From: DATDCV01 sp036524155 | GTDB taxonomy: Bacteria > Verrucomicrobiota > Verrucomicrobiia > Limisphaerales > UBA8199 | Direction of reading: 5' to 3' | Length of the DNA: 10,990 nt | Assembly (NCBI GenBank): GCA_036524155.1 | Contig: DATDCV010000261.1 | Coordinates: forward strand, 1-10,990 | Shown: positions 1 to 6,846 of the stretch, in pieces | Layout: each line of letters opens with the position of its first letter | How positions within the stretch are numbered: the first letter of the stretch is position 1 | The notes under the pieces: model-generated | The model's database searches: none | Told to the model about the DNA's origin: nothing | Seen by the model: only the letters and a program-made list of their open reading frames with translations | Translations under genes and position numbers: made by a program

Positions 1-1
1 A

Positions 2-3000
2 GTGCTCGTGGCCACCAGCCTCAGAACGCTGGAACGGAATCACGGTGACCTTTGGGATAGCGCCCGAATTGAATCCGATCAATCGATTCAACTCAAGTAC
101 CACGGGAAACCGCTGGCTTCGGAGCAGGAGTGCTTTTGGAAGGTCAGGGTCTGGGACGAAAGCGGCCGCGGCTCCGGCTGGAGCGAGCCGGCCCGCTGGA
201 GCATGGGCCTGCTGTCGCCGCTTGATTGGAAAGCCAGGTGGATTGGCTTCGACGAAGCCGAGCCTAAAACCAAGCTCACCGGGACATCGTGGATCTGGTT
301 TCCCGAAGGGCACCCGGAGCAGTCGGCGCCCGTCGCCGCGCGCTATTTCCGTTACCGTTTCGACATTCCGGCGGGACGGCAGATAAAATCCGCACAGTGG
401 CTGGTCGCGGCGGACAATCAATTCGTTGCGTTCGTTAATGGCCAACAGGTTGGGACGGGCGGGAATTTCAAGGCCGCGACCAGCATGGAGGTGCGCGAGC
501 GGTTGCATCCGGGCAAGAACGTGCTGGCGGCTGAGGTGAAGAACGTCGGGGAGGCAGCAAATCCCGCCGGTTTTCTTGGTCTGCTTCTGGTCGAATTCGA
601 ACAAGGCGAGCCGCTGGTGGTTGCCACCGACCAAAAGTGGCAAACCTCGGCTGAGGAACTGGCTGGCTGGGAGAAGGTGGATTACGACGAATCCGTCTGG
701 CTCTCAGCGCGAAACCTGGGCCCGGTGGGAATGGAGCCCTGGGGCCAAATCTCGGGGCCCGAGGATCGCCGATTGCCCGCGCGCTGGCTGCGCAAGGAAT
801 TTTCCGCGGTGGGCAAAGTGCGCCGTGCCATGGTCTATTATTCCGGACTGGGCCTTTCCGAGCTTTATCTGAATGGGCGGAAGGTGGGTGATGAGGTGCT
901 TTCTCCCGGGCTGACTGAATATCCCAAGCGCGTGTTTTACGTTACGCACGAGGTGACCGGCTTGGTCAAACGCGGTGGCAATTCCCTGGGCGTGGTGCTG
1001 GGCAATGGCCGCTATTTCGCTCCCCGAAGCACCGTCCCGACCGGAACTCAAACCTATGGCTTTCCCAAGCTGTTGCTGAAATTAGTCCTCGAGTTTACGG
1101 ACGGCTCGACGGCGGTAGTCGCCGGCGACGAGACCTGGAAACTAACCACCTCCGGCCCCATCCGCGCCAACAATGAATACGATGGTGAGACATACGACGC
1201 GCGGATGGAGATGCCCGGATGGAGTGAGGTGGGATTTGATGACAGCCAGTGGCAGCCGGCGCAGTTGGTGGGCGGCGGCAATGGCACCCCGACGCAGATG
1301 CGCGTAGGATCGGATATCGCGCAGCTCGGGCCGATGTTTTTGTGCGCCAATATGGTGGCCCAGATGATCGAGCCGATCCGTGTGACCCAGACCATTAAAC
1401 CCGTCGCCGTCACGTCCCCGAAGCCAGGCGCGTACATCTTCGACCTCGGCCAGAACATGGTAGGCTGGTGCCGCTTGCGAGTCGCCGGGCCTCGGGGGGC
1501 GACGGTGTCTTTGCGCCACGCCGAAACACTCAAGCCCGACGGCACGCTTTACCTCGACAACATTCGCTCCGCCAGGGTCACCGATACCTACACGTTGAAG
1601 GGGCGCGGCACAGAGGTTTACGAGCCCCGCTTCACTTACCATGGCTTCCGTTTCGTCGAAGTCACTGGCTATCCCGGCAAGCCGGGTCTGACCGCCATCG
1701 AGGGCCGCGTTGTGAACGATGATTTGGCGAGCGCCGGCGAGTTTTCCTGTTCGGAGCCGCTGCTGAACCACATCTATCAGAATATCCGTTGGGGGGTCCG
1801 GGGGAATTATCGGAGCCTGCCGACCGACTGCCCGCAACGCGACGAACGGCAAGGCTGGCTCGGCGACCGCTCCGCCGAGGCCAAAGGGGAAACTTACTTG
1901 TTCGACACGGCGGCGCTTTACAGCAAGTGGCTGCACGACATGGCCGACGCTCAGAAAGAAACCGGCAGCGTCCCGGATGTCTGCCCGTCCTATTGGCCGA
2001 TCTATTCCGACAACGTAACGTGGCCGAGTAGCACCGTCATAATCCCCGGCGCGTTGCGGGAGCAATACGGCGACCTCGCCATCATCGAGCAACATTACGC
2101 CAGCGCGAAGAAATGGATGGATCACATGAGCGGCTTCGTCACCAACGGGATCATTGACCGCGATTCCTATGGCGACTGGTGTGTGCCACCGGAAGACCCC
2201 AAGCTGATTCATTCGACGGATCCCAAGCGGAAAACCAGCAAAACGCTGCTGGCCACCGCTTACTTGTTTCATGACGCGACCTGGATGGCCCAATATGCGA
2301 AAGAATTGGGCAAGGCAGCGGACTCCGAGCACTTCACCGGCCTGGCCAACACCCTCAAGGAAGCGTTTAACCGCACGTTTTTCAATGAACAATCCGGCCA
2401 GTATGACAACGGCTCCCAAACCTCCTGCGTGTTGCCGCTGGCCTTCGGGCTGGTTCGCGAGGCGCAACGCGAGCGCGTCTTCGCGCACCTGGTGAACAAA
2501 ATCACCGGCGAAACCCACGGCCATATCGGTACCGGGCTGATCGGCGGCCAATGGCTGATGCGAGTGCTCTCCGACAATGGCCGGCCCGATCTCGCCTGGG
2601 AGATCGCCACGCAACGCAGCTATCCGAGCTGGGGCTACATGGTGGAAAAAGGCGCTACCACGATCTGGGAACTCTGGAACGGCGACACCGCCGATCCGGC
2701 GATGAACTCCGGCAACCACGTCATGCTGGTCGGCGACCTGTGCATCTGGATGCACGAGTACCTCGCGGGGATTCGCCCGGATCCTGAGCACCCGGGTTTC
2801 AAGCACATCATTTTCAGGCCGGAACTCGTCCGCGGTCTGCAATCGGCGCGGGCCACGCATCACTCGCCCTTCGGGCTAATCGCCAGCGATTGGGTGATCA
2901 AGGGCAATAAGTTCGTCTGGGACCTCGTGGTGCCCGTGAATACAACCGCGACGGTTTTCGTGCCGGGGGAAGACCTCGAAGCGGTCAAAGAAGGCCGTCG

Positions 3001-3112
3001 ACCGGCTGCGCAAGCTGCAGGGCTGAAGTTCGTTCGAGTCGAAAAGAAACGCGCGGTATTCAAAGCGGCGCCGGGCACGTATCACTTCGAAGCGCCTGGG
3101 CCTGTGCCCTAA
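2..3112 (+). CDS. Alpha-L-rhamnosidase, glycoside hydrolase family 78 (5' partial)
   Basis: This enzyme removes terminal alpha-L-rhamnose from glycans or glycosides by inverting hydrolysis; it probably works in the periplasm or outside the cell. Residue numbers count from base 2. Residues 1-80 are the N-terminal Ig-like domain (GDLWDS, WKVRVWD, WSEPARW), already in progress at the window edge, so the true start and any signal peptide lie upstream and the GTG at base 2 is not the start. Two successive jelly-roll (galactose-binding-like) segments follow, near 95-245 and 260-420. A beta-sandwich carries YIFDLGQNMVGW at 478, then the (alpha/alpha)6 catalytic domain spans about 580-920, and a C-terminal beta domain ends at 1036. 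DCPQRDERQGWLGD (609-622) is the family signature; E615 matches the general acid and E890 in TTIWELWNG matches the catalytic base. The frame is intact. The extra jelly-roll makes it longer than minimal family members. Substrate cannot be told from sequence. Confidence 0.95.
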   Translation: MLVATSLRTLERNHGDLWDSARIESDQSIQLKYHGKPLASEQECFWKVRVWDESGRGSGWSEPARWSMGLLSPLDWKARWIGFDEAEPKTKLTGTSWIWFPEGHPEQSAPVAARYFRYRFDIPAGRQIKSAQWLVAADNQFVAFVNGQQVGTGGNFKAATSMEVRERLHPGKNVLAAEVKNVGEAANPAGFLGLLLVEFEQGEPLVVATDQKWQTSAEELAGWEKVDYDESVWLSARNLGPVGMEPWGQISGPEDRRLPARWLRKEFSAVGKVRRAMVYYSGLGLSELYLNGRKVGDEVLSPGLTEYPKRVFYVTHEVTGLVKRGGNSLGVVLGNGRYFAPRSTVPTGTQTYGFPKLLLKLVLEFTDGSTAVVAGDETWKLTTSGPIRANNEYDGETYDARMEMPGWSEVGFDDSQWQPAQLVGGGNGTPTQMRVGSDIAQLGPMFLCANMVAQMIEPIRVTQTIKPVAVTSPKPGAYIFDLGQNMVGWCRLRVAGPRGATVSLRHAETLKPDGTLYLDNIRSARVTDTYTLKGRGTEVYEPRFTYHGFRFVEVTGYPGKPGLTAIEGRVVNDDLASAGEFSCSEPLLNHIYQNIRWGVRGNYRSLPTDCPQRDERQGWLGDRSAEAKGETYLFDTAALYSKWLHDMADAQKETGSVPDVCPSYWPIYSDNVTWPSSTVIIPGALREQYGDLAIIEQHYASAKKWMDHMSGFVTNGIIDRDSYGDWCVPPEDPKLIHSTDPKRKTSKTLLATAYLFHDATWMAQYAKELGKAADSEHFTGLANTLKEAFNRTFFNEQSGQYDNGSQTSCVLPLAFGLVREAQRERVFAHLVNKITGETHGHIGTGLIGGQWLMRVLSDNGRPDLAWEIATQRSYPSWGYMVEKGATTIWELWNGDTADPAMNSGNHVMLVGDLCIWMHEYLAGIRPDPEHPGFKHIIFRPELVRGLQSARATHHSPFGLIASDWVIKGNKFVWDLVVPVNTTATVFVPGEDLEAVKEGRRPAAQAAGLKFVRVEKKRAVFKAAPGTYHFEAPGPVP

Positions 3113-3121
3113 AACGCACAC

Positions 3122-3150
3122 TTTCCATCCGGCCGGGTTTGACGTAATAT
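3122..3150 (+). promoter_or_regulatory. Possible sigma70-type promoter of the pseudopilin gene
   Basis: TTTCCA at 3122-3127 (4 of 6 to the -35 consensus) is followed after 17 bp by TAATAT at 3145-3150 (-10). Transcription would start near 3157, only about 6 bases before the ATG at 3163, and no Shine-Dalgarno sequence is present (the leader reads AAAACTACAAAA). The -10 match is good, the -35 weak. The 50-bp gap could instead carry readthrough from the rhamnosidase gene. Confidence 0.35.
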
Positions 3151-3162
3151 AAAACTACAAAA

Positions 3163-4089
3163 ATGACGCTTATGATTACTCGTCCCAATCAGCGGCACTC
3201 CAGCAACCACGGCACGCGAGGTTCAGCCCGCGGCTTTACCCTGATTGAACTGCTCGTGGTTATCGCCATCATCGCCATCCTCGCCTCGATGCTCCTGCCG
3301 GTCCTGAGCAAAGCGAAGGCGAAAGCCCAAGGCATCGGCTGCCTCAACAACACCAAACAACTGACGCTTGCCTGGAACCTTTATACCGGCGATTTCAACG
3401 ATCGCGTGGCGAACAATTACGGGGTTACCGAAACCATTCAAGCGATCGACCAGGGCGTTTTTGACAACTGGGTGAACAACGTGATGAGCTGGGGGGCCAG
3501 CGCTTCGACCTCCGACCGCAGTATCACGAACACTGCCTGGGTGGCCAGCGGCGTTCTTGGCAAATACACGGCGGCCGCGATCGGAGTCTACAAATGCCCG
3601 GCGGACAGCTATCTGAGCAGACCGCAGGTGCAGGCGGGGTTTCCACGGCGCAATCGGAGTCTGTCCATGAACTCGATTTTTGGCCGTTTCAGCATCGGCA
3701 ACGATGCGACGGCCCAGGGCCAAAACTGGGGCTTCACTCAATACCGGCAATTTCTAAAGCTGAGCCAGGTGCCAAAGCCGGCCAAGACCTGGTTGGTGCT
3801 CGATGAGCAGCCTGACTCAATCAACGATGGTTATTTCATCACCAGCCCCACCGACAACTTCTGGTCCGACAGGCCTGCCTCATACCACAACGGCGCGTGC
3901 GGCTTTTCGTTCGCCGACGGCCATTCCGAGATCCGGAAATGGAGGAGCGACTCCTCCAAGTACCCCGTCATGTTCTTTTACGCGGGGAACAAGTTCTTCG
4001 ATGCCGCCGGGCGCGTTGACTTTGCCTGGTACCTCGAGCGAACCGGGTACACTGACTTCAGGACGGGTGCGCCCCAGTTCGGCTACTAG
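3163..4089 (+). CDS. Prepilin-type N-terminal domain protein with H-X9-DG motif (type II secretion pseudopilin-like)
   Basis: A 308-residue pseudopilin-like protein. Residues 1-24 are a basic leader ending RG; the prepilin peptidase would cut between G24 and F25, giving a mature N-terminus FTLIELLVVIAIIAILASM with the conserved E at +5 (E29) and a hydrophobic helix to about residue 47. CLNNTKQLTLAWNLYTGD follows as in other members, and H242 plus D252-G253 form the H-X9-DG signature (YHNGACGFSFADGH). This family is greatly expanded in Verrucomicrobiota and Planctomycetes, usually as scattered orphans. No secretion or pilus assembly gene is nearby, so its partner is unknown; a role at the cell surface in handling polymers is only a guess from the neighbours. 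Start choice: ATG at 3163 gives a typical leader; ATG at 3172 (M4) is also possible. It lies 50 bp after the rhamnosidase stop, on the same strand. Confidence 0.92.
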   Translation: MTLMITRPNQRHSSNHGTRGSARGFTLIELLVVIAIIAILASMLLPVLSKAKAKAQGIGCLNNTKQLTLAWNLYTGDFNDRVANNYGVTETIQAIDQGVFDNWVNNVMSWGASASTSDRSITNTAWVASGVLGKYTAAAIGVYKCPADSYLSRPQVQAGFPRRNRSLSMNSIFGRFSIGNDATAQGQNWGFTQYRQFLKLSQVPKPAKTWLVLDEQPDSINDGYFITSPTDNFWSDRPASYHNGACGFSFADGHSEIRKWRSDSSKYPVMFFYAGNKFFDAAGRVDFAWYLERTGYTDFRTGAPQFGY

Positions 4090-4162
4090 CTCCCTCAACT
4101 CTCTGGGGTTTCCTCGCAACGACCTTATTGGAAACGCCCCGAAATACACAGTCAGCGGCCGG

Positions 4163-4201
4163 AGTTTCTCCCTCTCCTCGGGGAGAGGGCCGGGGTGAGG
4201 G
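4163..4201. repeat. REP-like hairpin in convergent intergenic region; possible two-way terminator
   Basis: CCCTCTCC (4170-4177) and GGAGAGGG (4182-4189) form a perfect 8-bp stem around the loop TCGG, followed by CCGGGGTGAGGGGG. The stem-loop plus GGTGAGG tail resembles a dispersed palindromic repeat that I recognise from many GC-rich bacteria, but copy number cannot be seen here. It is the only strong structure in the 181-bp gap between the convergent genes ending at 4089 and 4271. It could stop transcription from both sides, although neither side has a good T-tract. Confidence 0.55.
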
Positions 4202-4270
4202 GGAATTTCTCTACACAGACCGCGCCGATCCAGAAAATGAGATGCTCACTTGGCCACGCTAAAACTCCCC

Positions 4271-5467
4271 TCAACTCTTGCACCCCGCCAAGTTCGGTTG
4301 CAGCCTCTTGCCCTCTTTAATCAGGGCGTCGAGAGTTAGTTCGGTTTTTCGGTAGGCGGCCTCCCGACCGAGGACGGCGGTCAGATTCGATCTGACCGAC
4401 GGAGCCACCGTTCCGTTCGAGCAATCACCTTTGACGACCGCTTCGTGGAACTCGTTGATGTTGATCACCGCCCCGCTGGTATAAAGGTCATCCACCGTTC
4501 CGCGCACGACGGTTTCTTTCCCGCGTGCCAGCACTCCAGTGTAGTAATCCATCTCGATGAAGCCCTCGGCGCCGAACGCGCGGGCGCGAATTTGGTCCTT
4601 CACCATCGGAATGCTCTGGATACACGTGAATGACAGAACCAGGTCGTCGGGGAACCAATAGGTGACGGCGAAGTGGTCATAGATGCTGTCCGCTGGTCGC
4701 ACTTTGTGGCCGCCGCAACCCCGCGCGCGGATCGGGTCGGCGTTCAGGATCCAGGTTGCCATGTCAAGCGAGTGAATGCTCTGCTCCACGATGAAGTCTC
4801 CCGATAGCGGCAGCACATAATACCAGTTCCCCAGTTGCTCCTCGGGCGAAGCGGGCGGCGACCCGCGCCCTCCGCCGGACCACGGATAACACGCTTCTGC
4901 CAAAACCAGCTTCCCAATGGCGCCCTTATGAACTTCCGCCACCGCCTGGCGCATCTCCGGGTTGGCGCGGGCCTGAAAATCCACGAGGAACACCTGCTTT
5001 TTGGCGGTGGCGCGTTTGCCGGCGGCGGCGATCGCCAGGCACCCGGGCGCATCGACGGCGATGGGCTTGGCCAGGTACACATGTTTGCCGGCCTCGACGG
5101 CGTCCGTGGCATGCTGCGGGTGAAAGTACGGCGGCGTTTCGATGACCACGGCGTCCAATTTCTGTTCCAGCAGCCGTTTGTAGCCGGAAAGCCCCGAGTG
5201 CCGCGACTCGACCTCGATCTTGAATTTGTCGCCGACCTTGTCCGCCTTGTCCTTGAAGTAGTCGGCACAGGCGACGAACCGGTATTTGCCGGAGGCGGCG
5301 AACAGGTCGGCGATCCACGTCCCGCGCCCGCCGCAACCGATGAGGCCGATAGCCAGCTTTGAGTTTTCCTCCGCGCCAAAGGCCAGGGAGGGTTTGACCA
5401 GGGTGAAGGCGCCGAGGGCGCTCGCGCCGGCCAGAAACCGGCGTCGGGGGATTTGCGAGTTTTTCAT
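4271..5467 (-). CDS. Gfo/Idh/MocA family oxidoreductase with Tat signal
   Basis: A 398-residue NAD(P)-dependent sugar or glycoside dehydrogenase. The N-terminus is a twin-arginine signal (RRRFLAG at 8-14, hydrophobic stretch, likely cut after AFGA near residue 32), so the folded, cofactor-loaded protein would be exported. The Rossmann domain begins LAIGLIGCGGRG (38-49). YLAKPIAVD (131-139) is the family EKP motif with A in place of the usual E and the key lysine K134 kept. GDFIVEQSIHSLD (223-235) gives the catalytic His/Asp pair H232 and D235 in the substrate domain. The family oxidises or epimerises sugars, and exported members are known that oxidise C3 of glycosides; which applies here is not shown. 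ATG at 5467 is the only start giving the whole Tat leader; no Shine-Dalgarno is visible. It is the second gene of an apparent operon, 31 bp after the isomerase. Confidence 0.93.
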   Translation of the reverse strand: MKNSQIPRRRFLAGASALGAFTLVKPSLAFGAEENSKLAIGLIGCGGRGTWIADLFAASGKYRFVACADYFKDKADKVGDKFKIEVESRHSGLSGYKRLLEQKLDAVVIETPPYFHPQHATDAVEAGKHVYLAKPIAVDAPGCLAIAAAGKRATAKKQVFLVDFQARANPEMRQAVAEVHKGAIGKLVLAEACYPWSGGGRGSPPASPEEQLGNWYYVLPLSGDFIVEQSIHSLDMATWILNADPIRARGCGGHKVRPADSIYDHFAVTYWFPDDLVLSFTCIQSIPMVKDQIRARAFGAEGFIEMDYYTGVLARGKETVVRGTVDDLYTSGAVININEFHEAVVKGDCSNGTVAPSVRSNLTAVLGREAAYRKTELTLDALIKEGKRLQPNLAGCKS

Positions 5468-5498
5468 AAATTTGAGAGCCGTTCGAAAGGGGTGAGCC

Positions 5499-6365
5499 TT
5501 ACCGGCTTCGCTTGGGAAACCCCTTCAGAACGCCTCGCATCCACGCGACGCTCTTCCGGGTGTTCTCATCGGTGCCGCTGCATTCGAGCGAAACGACACC
5601 CTCCCAGCCAGTCCGGTTGAGGTGCTCCATGCACTTTCTGATGTTATCGGCATTGACCCCGCCGCCCACAAACACTTCGGAACTGCCGATACCGGTTTCT
5701 TCGCCCCGCACCGCAGCGGCGAGAGCGGGACTCACGTCCTTGATGTGGCAATGCACTATGTACTTCCGGAGCGCCTTGAGGTAATCGAGTGGGTCATGGC
5801 CGGCGATGAAAGTGTTGCCGGTGTCGAAATTGCACCGCAGATATTCCGATTCAAAGTGTTTGAACAGGTTCTGCATGAACTCAATGTCATTGGTGTAAGG
5901 CCCGTGCGGCTCCACATTGATGACCACCTTGTAGTCCTCCGCCCAGGAAAGGCATTGCCGATAGTTGTCGCACGTCACCCGAAAAACCTCCTTGCGAGTC
6001 ATCCCCGGAGTTTCAAACGCCCCATCGACCGTGTCCACCATCGGGCAGCCTAACTCCGCCGCAAACCGGATGGTCTGGGTCACGTAATGCACGCCGTAGG
6101 CGGACCCATTCGGGCCCATCATCGGATAGGAACCATCGATTTGGGACGTCCGCAAACCCAGCTTCTCGAGAAATCGGCGTATCGCCCGCGGATTTGAATC
6201 CAGCGGGACACCCGGATCGTAGCCCAGGGCCGCGATGAAGTTCTGGCCGTCGATCGCGCAGAATTCGATGTGTTTGATGCCGGCTGCGGCGATTTTCTCG
6301 CAGGCGCCCTCGAACCCAACGCTCAGGGGCCGCCAATTGTCAGTGTGAATTCCCAGGTGGATCAT
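5499..6365 (-). CDS. Sugar phosphate isomerase/epimerase-like TIM barrel (AP endonuclease 2 family)
   Basis: A 288-residue single-domain (beta/alpha)8 protein of the xylose isomerase-like superfamily, without a signal peptide and therefore predicted cytoplasmic. It starts MIHLGIHTDNWRP and ends with the basic tail KGFPKRSR. The expected metal-binding residues fall on strand ends: E152 (NVEPHGPY), D181 (CNFDTGN), H207 (HCHIKD) and E261 (SLECSG). Length and motif order are normal for the family, which includes sugar isomerases, epimerases, inosose dehydratase-type enzymes and subunits of C-glycoside deglycosidases; the reaction here cannot be chosen. The ATG at 6365 begins directly at the first beta strand, so it is the likely start; no Shine-Dalgarno precedes it, and a promoter is placed so that the mRNA would begin at or beside the ATG. 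It is the first gene of the minus-strand pair with the Gfo/Idh/MocA enzyme. Confidence 0.9.
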   Translation of the reverse strand: MIHLGIHTDNWRPLSVGFEGACEKIAAAGIKHIEFCAIDGQNFIAALGYDPGVPLDSNPRAIRRFLEKLGLRTSQIDGSYPMMGPNGSAYGVHYVTQTIRFAAELGCPMVDTVDGAFETPGMTRKEVFRVTCDNYRQCLSWAEDYKVVINVEPHGPYTNDIEFMQNLFKHFESEYLRCNFDTGNTFIAGHDPLDYLKALRKYIVHCHIKDVSPALAAAVRGEETGIGSSEVFVGGGVNADNIRKCMEHLNRTGWEGVVSLECSGTDENTRKSVAWMRGVLKGFPKRSR

Positions 6366-6371
6366 GCCGCC

Positions 6372-6400
6372 GTTGTAAACTGGCGCCGTGCAGAGGTCAA
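6372..6400 (-). promoter_or_regulatory. Predicted promoter for a leaderless isomerase-oxidoreductase mRNA
   Basis: On the minus strand TTGACC (6400-6395, 5 of 6 to -35) and TACAAC (6377-6372, 4 of 6 to -10) are separated by exactly 17 bp. Initiation about 7 bases downstream falls at about 6365, the A of the ATG. The absence of any ribosome binding site before this ATG fits a leaderless transcript. This is prediction from pattern only. Confidence 0.5.
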
Positions 6401-6429
6401 GCGGTTCTCAGACTGTAGGCGACGAGGTA

Positions 6430-6499
6430 ACGAGTCGATGGCGAGGGACCACGTAAATCGAAGCCCCGGGAGATCATCGCGCGCCAAGAATCGACTCGT
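6430..6499. repeat. 10-bp perfect inverted repeat upstream of the isomerase operon
   Basis: ACGAGTCGAT at 6430-6439 and its reverse complement ATCGACTCGT at 6490-6499 are 50 bp apart, about 30 bp upstream of the predicted -35 box. They could be paired operator half-sites for a dimeric regulator or arms of a hairpin. The rest of the 481-bp gap 6366-6846 shows no convincing gene; short frames there have no family motif. Confidence 0.35.
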
Positions 6500-6575
6500 G
6501 GCCTTCTAGGGAACGGACCTCGGTTTATTTCTCGGACTCGCGCTGCCACTGCTTAGGGTTGTGAGATATAGGCCG

Positions 6576-6728
6576 ATCATTGAGCATTGTGCATTGAGGA
6601 TTTGCTACTTCTCATTGCTGGCGGCTACGATCCCAACCTTTGAGCGAATGACGGTCGAGTTGGAAAAAGCCCGTGGTCGGTCCGGGCGTTGAAAGATAGC
6701 AAACGCTCAATCCTCAATGCTCAATGAT
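6576..6728. repeat. Inverted pair of 7-bp tandem repeat arrays (CATTGAG type)
   Basis: Left array 6578-6598 reads CATTGAG, CATTGTG, CATTGAG. Right array 6706-6726 reads CTCAATC, CTCAATG, CTCAATG, the same heptamer in the opposite orientation. The outer 14 bases (6576-6589 and 6715-6728) are perfectly complementary, and the inner ends both continue into a TTTGCTA-like sequence. About 105 bp of sequence without a recognisable gene lies between the arrays. It looks like a short tandem repeat element in the gap between the isomerase operon and the beta-helix gene. Confidence 0.6.
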
Positions 6729-6783
6729 GCCGGCCGCACCCTTCGTGAGTCCCTTTTGTCCAGCAAGCGCGCCAGCGATTGAA

Positions 6784-6802
6784 AGCTCGTCGTCGACGAG
6801 CT
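6784..6802 (-). terminator. Quasi-palindrome after the beta-helix/propeller gene, weak terminator candidate
   Basis: AGCTCGTCG (6784-6792) and CGACGAGCT (6794-6802) are perfect complements around a single base. It lies 44 bp beyond the stop codon at 6847 and, read on the minus strand, is followed by TTTC. The stem is strong but the T-tract is poor, so termination is only possible; a protein-binding palindrome is the alternative. Confidence 0.35.
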
Positions 6803-6846
6803 CATGGCGGCTCGGGCGATTCCTGTGCCGGCGCGTTCCGCTGAAA

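Noticed and set aside
2..4. GTG at base 2 as the true rhamnosidase start
   Set aside because: The N-terminal Ig-like domain is already under way and no signal peptide or ribosome site is present, so the gene begins upstream of the window.
1142..2863. Long minus-strand open frame of 573 codons
   Set aside because: It lies wholly antisense to the rhamnosidase catalytic domain, whose motifs are intact; the translation has no family motif and arises from GC-rich codon bias.
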